Source: Posidonia oceanica
Lineage: Eukaryota; Streptophyta; Magnoliopsida; Alismatales; Posidoniaceae
DNA: 64,000 bases
Assembly (NCBI GenBank): GCA_037176725.1
Contig: JAZBRS010000035.1
Coordinates: 49,734,001-49,798,000, forward strand
Direction: 5' to 3'
In this document: positions 33,567 to 44,208 of the stretch, piece by piece
Layout of the letters: every line of letters starts with the position of its first letter
Position numbering within the stretch: position 1 is the first letter of the stretch
The notes under the pieces: generated by a model
The model's input: only the letters and a program-made list of their open reading frames with translations
Databases searched by the model: none
Told to the model about the DNA's origin: nothing
Made by a program: the position numbers and the translations under genes

Positions 33567-33912
33567 ACGGTGCGAGAAATGAAAGACAGCAAGCAAAACG
33601 GTGCAAGAAACAAAGCAGGCACGCAAAACGGTGCAAGAAACAAAGTAGGCACGCAAACGGTGCAAAAAACAAAGTCAGCACGCAAAACAGTGCAAGAAAC
33701 AAAGCAGGCACGCAAAACGGTGCCAAAAACAAAGTGGGCACAAAAAACAGTGCAAGAAACAAAGCAGGCACGTAAAATGATGCGAGAAACAAAGCAGGCA
33801 CGCCAAACGGTGCAAGAAACAAAGTAGGCACGCAAAACGATGCGAGAAACAAAGCAGGCACGCAAAACGGTGCAAGAAACAAAGCAGGCACGCAAAACGA
33901 TGCAAGAAACAA
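33567..33912 (-). repeat. 30 bp minisatellite in the Element III LTR
   Basis: About eleven copies of a unit like GCACGCAAAACGGTGCAAGA followed by AACAAAGCAG, with point differences and one 29 bp copy. The corresponding block of Element IV is at 48958-49215. Confidence 0.9.
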
Positions 33913-34639
33913 GCAAAACAAAACATCGTAAAAGTCATGCAATGCATATGAAAAAACATGCAAAGAGGAAGAGTAAAACAAGTAAGGAGAGACAAGCGGT
34001 GTAAGTGTGAAAACAAACACTGCTTATGGACCACACAATGCAGGTGTGAAGACCTACAAGAGGGAAAGAAAGCAAGTGGAGGGATCACCACAATTCTGTG
34101 ACTGTTTCCCACCAAAGTTCCACGATGTGTCTCGCATGCTGCCAAAAGCTTGCGGTGCAATCGGATCATGGAAAAGGGGGAAGAAGGTCGCAATTAGTAG
34201 TGAATCCAAGGGAAACTCAACCTAAAAACACTGAGAGTAAGCGAAAAGAGGGAGCAGAGTGGATAGGCAAGAAAAGGAAGTCCTAATCTACATGCTCGGA
34301 AAGCGCGATGTAAAAACAATGCATGCAATGCAAATGATATGCAACAAAGGTGCTGTGCAGGAGTTCAAAAGGACTTACCATGGAAATCTGAGGCCTGATC
34401 AGAGGCTTAGCATTGAAGTCCGCTCCACCGGGGTGGTCTAGGTAACTTGGTTGTGAAGATCCGACGGTATGATCAGAAGATATCCAGGCTTCAAGACAGA
34501 AGGCCCAAGAACAGGGGAGAAGAAGGGATCTAAGTGTAAAAGAGGTCCTAGGGGTATACAAAATAGGTCCTCCCACATACATGGGAGCTAAAAGTGCTTA
34601 AAAGTGTGCAGAAAAGCTAAATGCAAGGATGCATGGGTG

Positions 34640-35260
34640 CAATGCATGCAAAAATGCAAAAAAAGACCTAAGTGTGATGTTTTAGAAAAGTTAGGGACCT
34701 ATATGCAATATTTTTGAAAAGTTAGGGGCCTATATGCAATGTTTTTGAAAACTTGAGGGTCTGAATGCAAATAAAATAAAATGCAGGGTCTGAAATGCAA
34801 TTTAATATGGTAAAGATGCAATTAAATGATTTTTCTAAACATGCAGAGGACTAAAGTGCAATTTAAAATCATGTAGGGGCCAGAATGCAATTTAGTATGG
34901 TAAAATATGCAATTCAATGATTTTTCTAAACATGTAGAGGACTAAAATGCAATTTAAAATCATGTACGGATTAAAATGCAATTTTATATGGAAAAAATGC
35001 AATTAAATGATGCTGTGCATGCATGCAAAGGACCAAAATGCAAAAATAAAATAAAGGAGGATAAAAGTGCAATGCAATAAGGTAAAATAAGAAATTAAAT
35101 GAATTTAACAACTAAACAAAGGACTGATTGGCAAATAAAATAAACAGGAGGACTAAAAAGCAATGTAATAAAGTAAGAACAGATATTTAAATGACATTTA
35201 ACAACCACAGGACTTAGATGCAAAATAAAATAATTGCTGGACTGGAAAATAAGAAACAGA
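34640..35260 (-). repeat. Degenerate TGCAATTTAAAA repeats in the LTR
   Basis: Units of about 50-100 bp with GGACTAAAATGCAATTTAAA and ATGATTTTTCTAAACATG. The clearest pair is 34820-34890 and 34915-34985. A counterpart in Element IV is at about 47590-48150. Confidence 0.6.
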
Positions 35261-38200
35261 AAAGTATTTGAACTAGAGCAGGATCAACATGCAAATAAAA
35301 TAAATAATTGGACTGGAAATAAATAAAACTAAAAAAAACTATAACTGTAGAGGACTAACATGTAATAAAAATAACAGGCAGGGCTAAAAATAAAAGAAAA
35401 CTAAAGTTTTTTAACTACAGCTGGTCTAACATGCAAATAAAGGGAAGTACAGACTTTTTATGCAATTTCATATGATTTTCATTTAGAATTAAATGAATCT
35501 TAAACTGTGGCAGGATTGGAAAGCAAATAAATAAAACAGAAAGGTAGAAATGCAATTTCATGGCAAAGTTCATAAGTTAACGAAAAAAAAAATCAATGGC
35601 AAACGAACGGCAATAAAATATTAAAGCTACTGTAGCTAAGAAACCAGAGCATCTGCGCCGGAGAAGGAGACCCGCTCAGACGGCGCTAACAGGCTGGGGA
35701 GCTACGTCGGAGGTGCACGGAGGCCAGAGGCGTGTCGGCGAGCCATGACGGGTGCTGGAGCGGACCAGAGGAGGCGGCAGAACTCTACAGAAGTTCTGGA
35801 AGCAGACCGGAGGTTGGAGGCATCGACGGCGGAAATGGAGGACAGGGATGGACTCTTGGGACCTCCACGGAGCTCGGGGGCTGATCAGCGGGGGACGAGC
35901 AGACCAGAGCGACGATCTGCGTGCAGAAGCTCGCTGGAGAAGATAGGTCCAAGGCAGCGACGACTTCGCACGACAGGAGGCGAAACCCTAATCTAATGGG
36001 TCGGGAGGCAGAAAGGAAGAAAACTAAGCTACGGGGGCGAAGAGATACCTGTTTCGACAGCTGAGTTGTCCCCCCGACGTCGAAGGTTTGAGCAGAGGTC
36101 AACGGTGGTGGTCCGGCTGTTGCAGACGTTCCCGGCGGCTCGTGAAGGTTGGGGCCGACTCCTGGTGATGCTCTAGAGCTTCCTAGATGCTCAGACGCGA
36201 GCTTGCAGACCGGAGGAAGAAGTTGGCTCTTTTTGGGTGCATTGGTTCTACCGGAGGTGGGGGAGGTGAAATGTGGCTCCCCAGGTAGAGTGGAGGGCTT
36301 CAGTGGACTGCTGGGTGTCTGGTGAGGGTGAGGAAGTGCTTGAATTGAACAGAGGAGTGCTGAGGTGGGAGTTGGCAAGCTAGGTGGATTCTGGACCGAA
36401 GTGAAGGTAAGTGTTTGTGGTGGATGGTTCTGGCCGTGGTGAGTTGCTAGGCTGAAGGCCAGGGGGTCTGGAAAGGTAGAGTTCAGGCGAGTTGGGTGGA
36501 GGAGTTTGGGCTGATGCAGTGGTCTGAAGAGTTGGGAATTTTGGGAGGAAGGGAGTCTGGTTCTGTGGAGGAGAATGGAGGTGTTTTGGGTGTTTCAGGG
36601 TTGGTTCTGGTCGTGGAAGAGTGGAGATTTGGTGCTAGGATTTCGGGTGAAGTTTTGGGAAGGATTTGGGATGGATTTGAGGGCTTGAAGGGGTCTAAGG
36701 AGGTCTGGTTCAGGGGAAGCAAGAGTGCTGATTTTTTGCAGAAGGAAGGGGGAGGGATTTGCTAGCTCTCTCACGCTCTCTCTGTCTCTCTCTCAATCGG
36801 CAAAAGGGTGGAGGAGGAAAGGAGAGGATGCCGGTTTTATCAAAGGCTGGAATGGGTGCTGGTGGATTTCAAATTCCACCAAGCGGGGAGACTACAGCTG
36901 ATGGCTGCGACCGGCGAGGCGATGGGCATTAATGCCACCGAAGAGGAAGATCGGAAAGCTGAGAGAGGGTGAGAGAGGAGAGGGTGCTGTTGCTGGAGGT
37001 GATGGAGGGGGAGAATTGAATTTGAAACGAGAGGGGAATGCTGTTGCAGTTCACGGGAGAAAAGCACAGAAGGAAGAAGAGAAGGAAGGGAAGGAGGAGG
37101 AAGGCTGCAAGAGGCTGGTGGGCTGGGCTCTTGCAGGAAAAGAAAGAAAGAAAAAAAAAAGAAAAGAAAGAAAGGAGGGGAGAAGGTGCAGGAGTGGGCT
37201 GGGCCGGATTTAAAAGAAAAGGAAAAGAAAAAATATGGAAGAAAAGGGAGAAAGAAAGAAGAAAAAGGAAAAAAAATTGGAATAAAATAAAAAAGATTTG
37301 GAAATATTTAGAGTGGTTGTTTTTAGGTTAGGATTTTTAATTAGGTTTTTAAAGGATTGTTTTTTAATTAGTTAATTAGGGTTGAGAGGGCTTTTAGCTT
37401 TGATTTTAGTTTTTTGTGATTTTTCTTAAGTTTTCTTTAAATTGTTTTTTAAGTTTGTTTTAAATGTTTGTTAAGTTTTTTAATTATTTTTAAGTTAAGT
37501 TTTTTCTTGTTAAGTTTTTCCTCTTTTTTTCTTTTTAATTAAGTGTTTTAAATTGTTTTAAGTTTTAACTGTTTCTTTAGATTTGTTACTTGTTTTTAAT
37601 TACTTATCCTAGGGTTTTTTAATTGTTTTTCCTTTCCTAGGGTTTGCTTTTGAATTGTTGTTATTTTTAATAGGGTTCTTTCTTTTTGTTTGTTTTGGTT
37701 ATATTTTTCTTTTGTTTGTTTTTAATAGCATTTTCCTCTTGTTTATATTTTTTTTAGATTGCATTCTTAGTTTTTTAGTTACTTTTAGTTGGATTTTTTT
37801 TAATTGTTTGTCCAAGTTTTTTAATTATTTCTTTTTAAGGTTTTGGTTTGTTTCTTCTTGTGCTTTCCTTTTTTAATTAGAGTTTTAAAAGTTTAGTAGA
37901 AGAAAGGAAAAGGAAAAGGAGAGGAAGAAGAAAAGAAAGAAGAAAAAGAGGGGAGGGAGGAAATTAAATATTAGAAAATCAAGAGGTAACATAAAAATAA
38001 AATAAAAATACAGATAAAATATAGGAAGGAAAGATGCACAAGGTGGGCCCACTACAAAGCAAGAATAGGAGAAAGAAGGAGAGGAAAAGAAGGAGGATAA
38101 GAGGGAGGATAGAGAGGAGAGAGAAAAGAATAATTTTGGAGAGAGAAAAGGATAATTTTGAGAGATGGGGAGGATAAAGGCTTGGAATTGAGGTGGGATT

Positions 38201-38558
38201 GGGTGAGTGTGTGACCTAGGATTTCTAGTGTCTAACCTAGGGTTTGAAGTGGGGTTTTGGAAGGTTTTTGCAAGGGTTTTGGGTGTAGAAAAAAGGGTGG
38301 TTCTACCTAGGTTTTCTATGGTTTTTGGGGGTACTTATGGTTTGAAATTCTTTGTGTTTTTTGGAGGGTTTTCTAGGTTAGGAAGGATGGGTTTTCCTAT
38401 GATTTTGGGGTGGTTTTTAGGTTTAGGAAATGGGTGTGATTCTAGGTTTGGTTTTGGGTTTGATTTGGAAAGGAGGATGTGGTTTTGGGTCTAGGTTTTG
38501 GTTCAAAAGCCACCAGAAGGATTCCACTGATCCAACTTGTCAAAATGGGGTGTCTACA

Positions 38559-38575
38559 GATGCCCCTCCCTGAGC
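38559..38575 (-). other. Polypurine tract of Element III
   Basis: Reverse complement GCTCAGGGAGGGGCATC lies directly before the LTR start TGTAGACACC. The GGAGGGGCATC core is shared with Element I. Confidence 0.8.
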
Positions 38576-39038
38576 GAGGTCAAGCGAAGCGAGGCCACTG
38601 CTCAGTGTTGACAAGACACCCCATCTGACCTACGGGAGCACAAAAATTGCTATTGGTGTGTGTCAGTTATTCGGCGGATACACTGAACGTCGTGGCTCGT
38701 CGCCGCAATGCAAAATGCAGATGCAGATGGAATGCAATGTATGCAATGGATGCTAATGCTGATGATGCTGATGATGTAATGTAGTTAGTCTAGCATGCAA
38801 TGTTATAAAGAACTGTAGAATTGATGCAAAAGGAATGCTAAAAGAGAAACTGCGATGCAGCGCAAAAATTTGGCAGCTAGCCCAAACTTGCGCAACAAAG
38901 AGGGAAAGAAAAGGAGCAGCCTGTCCCCGCCCGGGGGAGCAAGCAAGCAAAAAGAAGCGCGAAGGGAGAGAGGCATCCTCTCCTACCGCGGGGAGATGCG
39001 GGACTTTGCCATCCTGGAACAAAGTCGCACAAAGAAGT

Positions 39039-39905
39039 GATAAGATATCAGACTTATCGGCCGAAAGGTGATAGTTTACGGTCCTATCAATCGGAAGCGA
39101 TAGTTTATAGTCCTATCAATCGGAAGCGATAGTTTACGGTCCTATCAACCAGAAGGTGCAGTTGTGAGTGATAGTTATTGGATATCAGCCGAAAAACATG
39201 ATTGTGCAGGATAGTTTCGGATATCAACTGGAGAGCGATAGTTTACGGTCCTATCAACCGGAAGCGATAGTTTACGGTCCTATCAACCGGAAGCGATAAT
39301 TTGCGGTCCTATCAACCGGAAGCGCAATCATGAGTGATAGTTACTGGATATCAGCCGGAAAATGCAAATGCCCACAATAGTTTTGGATATCAGCCAGAGA
39401 GCGATAGTTTACAGTCCTATCAACCGGAAGCGATAGTTTATGGTCCTATCAACCGGAAGCGATAGTTTACGATCCTATCAACCGAAAATGGCATTTGCGA
39501 GTGATAGTTACTGGATATCAGCCGTATAACATGATTGCACAGGATAGTTTCGGATATCAGCCGGAGAGTGATAGTTTACGGTCCTATCAACCGGAAGCGA
39601 TAGTTTACGGTCCTATCAACCGAAAGCGCAATCATGAGTGATAGTTACTGGATATCAGCCGGAAAACGCAAATGCCCGCGATAGTTTTGGATATCAGCCA
39701 GAGAGCGATAGTCTACGGTCCTATCAACCGGAAGCGATAGTTTACGGTCCTATCAACCGGAAAGGGCGTTTGTGAGTGATAGTTACTAGATATCAGCCGT
39801 ATAACACAACTGTAGGTGATAGTTTTGGATATCAGCCAAAGAACGATAGTTTACGGTCCTATCAACTGGAAGCGATAGTTTACGGTCCTATCAACCGGAA
39901 AGGGG

Positions 39906-39937
<32 letters not shown>

Positions 39938-40125
39938 AAGATATCGGACTTATCTGCCGGCAAAGGAAAGGATGTTAAGATATCGGACATATCGGCCAGC
40001 AAAAGAATGAGTGATAAGATATCGGACTTATCGGCCGGCAAAAGAATAGGTGATATGATATCGGACTTATCGGCCGACAAATGAATGGAGTGATAAGATA
40101 TCGAACTTATCGGCCGGCAAATGAA
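39039..40125 (-). repeat. GATA-type hairpin arrays of Element III
   Basis: Two interleaved repeats: a 29 bp unit GCGATAGTTTACGGTCCTAT plus CAACCGGAA (about 18 copies, 39066-39900), in higher-order units with GATAGTTACTGGATATCAGCC; and, at 39039-39060 and 39935-40125, GATAAG-ATATCGGA-CTTATC units separated by 35-45 bp. Each unit can pair (GATAG with CTATC, GATAAG with CTTATC). A run of seven GATT repeats lies at 39908-39936. Confidence 0.88.
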
Positions 40126-40144
40126 TGGGTTTTGCGAGAGCAAA

Positions 40145-40345
40145 TCATCCCGTGATATCCAGGAATATCATGGGGGAAAGAAAGGGGGAATGATACCAAG
40201 GGACGATGAAAAAGATGCCCCTAGTATCAGGATGATGCCAGGGGTTGGCCAGCGCATCCTTGGCATCGAAAACAAAGGATGAAGACAAAACTGATGTGTT
40301 TGCCAGACGAGTAATTTGGGGTACCAACCCCTGGAAGAAGATCCG
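40145..40345 (-). repeat. Long-hairpin module of Element III
   Basis: CCCCTAGTATC-AGGAT-GATGCCAGGGG (40218-40244; ten of eleven positions can pair, one of them G-T) followed by GGGGT-ACCA-ACCCC (about 40318-40331). Equivalent hairpins are in Element II (21755) and Element IV (63362). It lies between the PMD gene and the GATA arrays. Confidence 0.75.
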
Positions 40346-40612
40346 GACGATGGTGCTCAGCAGCTTTGCTTGTTTGGATGGCATGGGTCAGCACTTGGAT
40401 TGATTGAGGAGGACTTTCCTGCGGTGTTTGGCAACAAGTCTGGCTAGGGGCCCTGCAATATAATTGATGCGATCATGCATGCATTGGAGCAGATTTGAAA
40501 TGCAAACAGGTGGCTCAAAACGCCTTTGTATTGATAGAACTTGATTATATGCCTGTGGCAGGCCAAATGGTACAACATAAGAACTACACAAGTAGACAGC
40601 TACACAAATGCT

Positions 40613-41825
40613 CTAGTCGATCCGAGCATTCTTTGACTTTCTGGAGTTGGGGAACATGGGAGTGCTAGGAGGTATCTCACTGATGGGCCAAAGCGCTTGC
40701 ACCTCTGTCAGATACTCAGCGGTGCATCCCGAGTCTTGTGCGGATGCTATGTCAGTAGACCGCACTCCATGCTGTATCAGATCAGCTAGCTCAATTGTAG
40801 CAGATGTTGAACCAAAAGGTTATGCCTAGAGGAGCTTGGGGGCGGTGCTGTCTATGAAGGCGCCCTGCTGGAGGCCGAACTGCCACATGACCTGGACGGG
40901 ATGATACTCCACACCTCCAGTGAATCCTGGCAGCACCACAAGTCATGCATCACGGGTGTCAAAGAAGATAGTGAAAGGCTCAACTACGGATGGAATGATG
41001 CGCCATGCTACGGTGTCGTCCGTCAGCTCTGATAGTTTCTTGTATTCTTCTGGGATGCTTTTGATTGTCCTGGCATGGCCTCTATTGCAATATGTCTCGA
41101 TAGCATTGCCCTGGGGGCGCAGTATGTCCAGTTCCAGATGTGCAGCCAGCCAGATCTGTACTAGCACTCCGCAGCCATGGAAGTGGCGGCAGCGGTGAGA
41201 GATGCGGTCTAGTCCGTGATATGTTTCAGCCAAGACAACTGGTGCCAGGTCTATCTGCCTAGTCACCACAACTAGTGCGATTTCAGCAATTTCTATCGCA
41301 ACTGTCATCCAGCCATGTGTAAATATCAGCTTGCCCAGAAATCGAGTGACAAATCCCCGAAGCCAAAGATCGTTTCCGAGCTCAGCACGCTTGTCTACAA
41401 TCTCATCAAAATAAGTCAAGCGCAGCATAGGCGTAAGGCCGCTGGTGTAGATCAATCTTTGCTGGTACCGATCAGTAGAGAGTCCAGATAGTTTGCACAG
41501 GACCGCTATGTACTTGTCATACCTCATGAAGATGAGCGGTCCCATTAGCCAGGAGAAGCCACAGATTCAGCACACCTCTTCTAGTGTAGGTGTCAGCTCT
41601 GTCCTTCCGAAGCAGAAGACATGATGCGCCAGCTTCTAGAATCTTGCGGCAGCGCACAGGAGGTGTCGGCTTACTTCGACATCAGCCGCCTTCAGCAGTT
41701 TAGTTGGTATGCCCCAGAGGCACAGCTTTTCACAGTCATCCTGGGTGAGCTTGCCAATCCAACCCCGCAAGGTTTCAGAGCAGTGTATTGGGGTCTCGAG
41801 AATGGGGTAACCCATGGTGCAGGCC
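40613..41825 (-). pseudogene. PMD gene of Element III (decayed)
   Basis: Starts at ATG 41825 (MGYPIL) and ends at TAG 40613, collinear with the 400-codon gene of Element IV (CSETLRGWIGKLTQ, FGRTELTPTLEEV, APVVLAETYHGLDRISHRCR, FGLQQGAFIDSTAPKLL). It has no introns. Breaks: TAG where Element IV has TGG (ARFWKP), a stop near 40941 (after DTRDA), TAG where Element IV has CAG (KLLQMY), and a TAA two codons on. Upstream, a conserved AACAG|GTACCTT (border 41877/41876) resembles a splice acceptor also present before the gene in Element IV. Confidence 0.8.
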
Positions 41826-43293
41826 GCAGGGTAAAACAAACAGATACTGCAAAAACTTCAAGGTACCTGTTATCAAGGTTGTAGATAGTCAGATCACATA
41901 GGTATATAATCTCTAACTGAAAGCAGAATCTGAAGTTGGTAAAGTAGTTCAATATATTCAGCAGTTAACATCAGAACATAGCAGTTAAGCACATATAAGC
42001 AGGGGTTCTGTTAACACGGGGGCGAGGACTGGCAAAAGTCCTGGACCAGTGCAGCTCAAACGGCATCAACGCGTGCTTGGTAGGAGTACTGTCTCAGAGC
42101 CGAGACAAGTCTTGCAGAGCGGAATGATTGAAAATAGGGAAGGGATGATTAGAGATGCAGAGGTGCATGATGCGAGTTAATATGCTTTAAGTATGATTGG
42201 TATGCTTTGCCCTCAACATACGGAGTGCTTTGGTGCCTGCTGTAGAGGAAGGGAGTGGTCCTTGGCTCACTAGGCCCTACTTGGACTCCTAACTTGTTGG
42301 TGGCACTCCGGAAGGGGTGTTGATGGTATTCAGGTGGTGGTGTGGTGAGGACAGGCTATCTGCCAAACTTTTTAGGATCTACACCTACTTTTTCCACTCT
42401 CTCTTTTTTTGTTTTCTCCCACATGGGTGTGCAAGCTTTCTCTGCCCCTGGCTTGGAGATGATAAGTGTCTATCATTGAGGTGGCCAGTTGTGGACCGTT
42501 TAGGCTTGCACCCTTGGTTCCCTTCTAAGGTACGGAGGGATGATACTGCCTGTATTTCTGAGGTTGACTTTTGTCCAACCCCTTTCTTTTTTCTCTTTTT
42601 TTTCCTTACTTGTTTTCTTTTCTTTTCCTCCTTTTTTTTGTTTGTTTGACTTCTTTTTCTCTTTTTTTTCACAGGCTTTTGCTATCCCCATTTTGGAGGT
42701 AAGAAAAAGGGTGCATAGATTCTTGGATGTAGGCTTTGGGTCTCCTCTGAGATGAGCAGAAGGAGCAAGGTTAGACTGCACACCCCTATCTCTAGGGCCA
42801 GCTTCTGTCTTCGCCTTCTGTTCCTTTTGATATATGCCCAAGCTTAGGTGTTTACTCTCTTTTTTCCTAGCTCACATCCTAGCATTTTTTCCTTCCTCAA
42901 GAGGTGTATGTCCTATGAGTTTGGGCAATTCGCCTATCTTGATGGGTGGTGGCTTCCTCACTAGCTGAGACATTCGAGTAGTGCCGGGTGAGGCAAGGTG
43001 GACTCCTTCCAGAGCAGGCAAGCACTTCCGGTTTTCATCACCAGGCAAAAATGCAATGCATGATTTGTGAGGATGACGATGATGATTTGAAAAGGGATGA
43101 TGTTCGGAAAGGACAAAATGCAATGAGCATGTGTAATGGAGCAGAAATGCAAGAGAAGGATAGAAGAAGCATGAGAAAATATACAGGAATAGAGATGTGA
43201 GAGGCAAGATAGGAGATGCAGGGAGGATGTGCAAGGAGTGAGAATGCAAGCGACTAGAAGGGGGAGAAGCATCTGCAATGGGGTTGCCTCGGG
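41826..43293. other. Spacer between integrase and PMD (Element III)
   Basis: No gene seen. It includes a T-rich stretch at 42385-42670 (A-rich on the sense strand, as at 60600-60740 in Element IV) and ATGATGATT-like repeats near 43070-43090 that match 60110-60230 in Element IV. Confidence 0.55.
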
Positions 43294-44208
43294 CTACTGA
43301 TAGTACTTCTTGAGGTAGCATAGGTTGACGGACTCAGACTGCTCGACCTAATCCATGTCCTCAAGAGTTACGGCACCACCCGAAAAGACTTGCTTGACCA
43401 CAAAGGGGCCACGCCAGTTAGGTCGGAATTTCCATTGACCATCAGGTAAGTGAATGGCGAGCAGAACAAGGTCTCCTAACTGGAAGCCTCTAGGCTGAAC
43501 CTTCTTCAAGTATGATCTGGCCATTCGCTTCTGGTAATAGTGAGCATTATGCATAGCTTGCAGCCTGTGCTCATCAATCAAATTCAGTTGGACGCAGCGG
43601 TCTTCGACCCACTCTGCTTCTTCCAACTCAGCTTCCCGTAGAATTTGTAGTGACGAGATCTCTACCTCGATAGGCAGCATTGCCTCCATGCCATACACCA
43701 GAGAGTATGGGGTGGCTCCTGTTGAAATCTGGACAGATGTCCTATATGCCCAGAGTGCGTAAGGAAGCTTGTCGTGCCAGTCCTTATGAGTTTCCACCAT
43801 CTTCTTCAGGATCTTAACTAGGTTTTTGTTGGCGGACTCTACTGCGCCGTTCATCTGCGGTCGGTAAGGCAAGGATCTGTGGTGTTTGATGCTGAAGCTC
43901 TGCAGATAGTCTTCGATCCTCTTGGCAATGAAATTTGTGCCGTTATCAGAGATGAGTGCATGCGGGACCCCATACCAGGCTATGATATTGTTTCTGATAA
44001 ACTTTTCAGTAGCCACAGCAGTTACTGTTTTGTAAGAGGCTGCTTCCACCCACTTGGTAAAGTAATCGATCGCCACCAGAATGTAGCAATGACCATTGGA
44101 AGCTACAAGGTGGATGGCGCTAATGACATCAATCCCCCAGATGGAGAAGGGCCACGACGACGACATGCTATGCAATTCTTGTGGGGGCGCCCAAATGAAG
44201 TTACCATG
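43294..44208 (-). pseudogene. pol: Integrase C-terminal part of Element III
   Basis: Begins inside the zinc-finger/core linker (HGNFIWAPPQELHSM), then WGIDVISAIH, SDNGTNFIAKRIE, NGAVESANKNLVKILKKM (DD35E residues present), LPYALWAYRT and the GDLVLLAIHLPDGQWKFRPN end. It is nearly identical in order to Element IV. A TAG at 43348 (after LEDMD) replaces the CAG of Element IV; the frame otherwise stays open to CYLKKYYQ and the stop at 43294. The upstream part is split off by Element IV at 44208. Confidence 0.9.

Larger units (their letters stand above)
32862..38558 (-). repeat. 3' LTR of Element III (5697 bp)
   Basis: Reads TGTAGACACCCCATTTTGAC at 38558 to GATTACTACA at 32862. It matches the 5' LTR of Element IV in length and in the order of its parts: CCAAACCTAGAA..ACACCC start, A/T-rich block (37140-38200), GC-rich block (35640-36440), TGCAATTTAAAA repeats (34640-35260), 30 bp minisatellite, and CCCCGAC..C-rich end. 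A possible donor CAG|GTATCT lies at 36049/36048. Open frames in it are unsupported. Confidence 0.88.
32862..44208 (-). mobile_element. Element III: Ogre-like element, 3' half only
   Basis: Reading from 44208 downwards: integrase C-terminal half, spacer, PMD pseudogene, hairpin repeats, polypurine tract, 5.7 kb 3' LTR. The 5' half was separated by the insertion of Element IV in the integrase zinc-finger region (after the HGNF codons) and should continue right of the window. The LTR, integrase and PMD are all homologous to Element IV. The five bases outside the LTR end are TCATG. Confidence 0.85.

Noticed and set aside
33469..34193. Long minus-strand frames with LFLASFCVPA-type repeats that look like a membrane protein
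   Set aside because: They are translations of the 30 bp minisatellite (unit divisible by three) in all minus frames; the same block in Element IV does not keep the frame.
35640..36765. Open frames in the GC-rich part of the Element III LTR
   Set aside because: Same compositional effect; both strands open and no conservation with the Element IV frames.
37655..37876. Phe-rich frame resembling membrane helices
   Set aside because: T-rich low-complexity LTR sequence.
39039..40125. Regular short repeats as a possible CRISPR or centromeric satellite
   Set aside because: The units are nearly contiguous and tied to the element 3' region; copy number is far too low for a satellite array.
42385..42672. 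Lys-rich minus-strand frame and its Phe-rich counterpart on the other strand
   Set aside because: A/T-rich spacer; the same stretch in Element IV (60600-60740) is equally simple and frame content is not kept.
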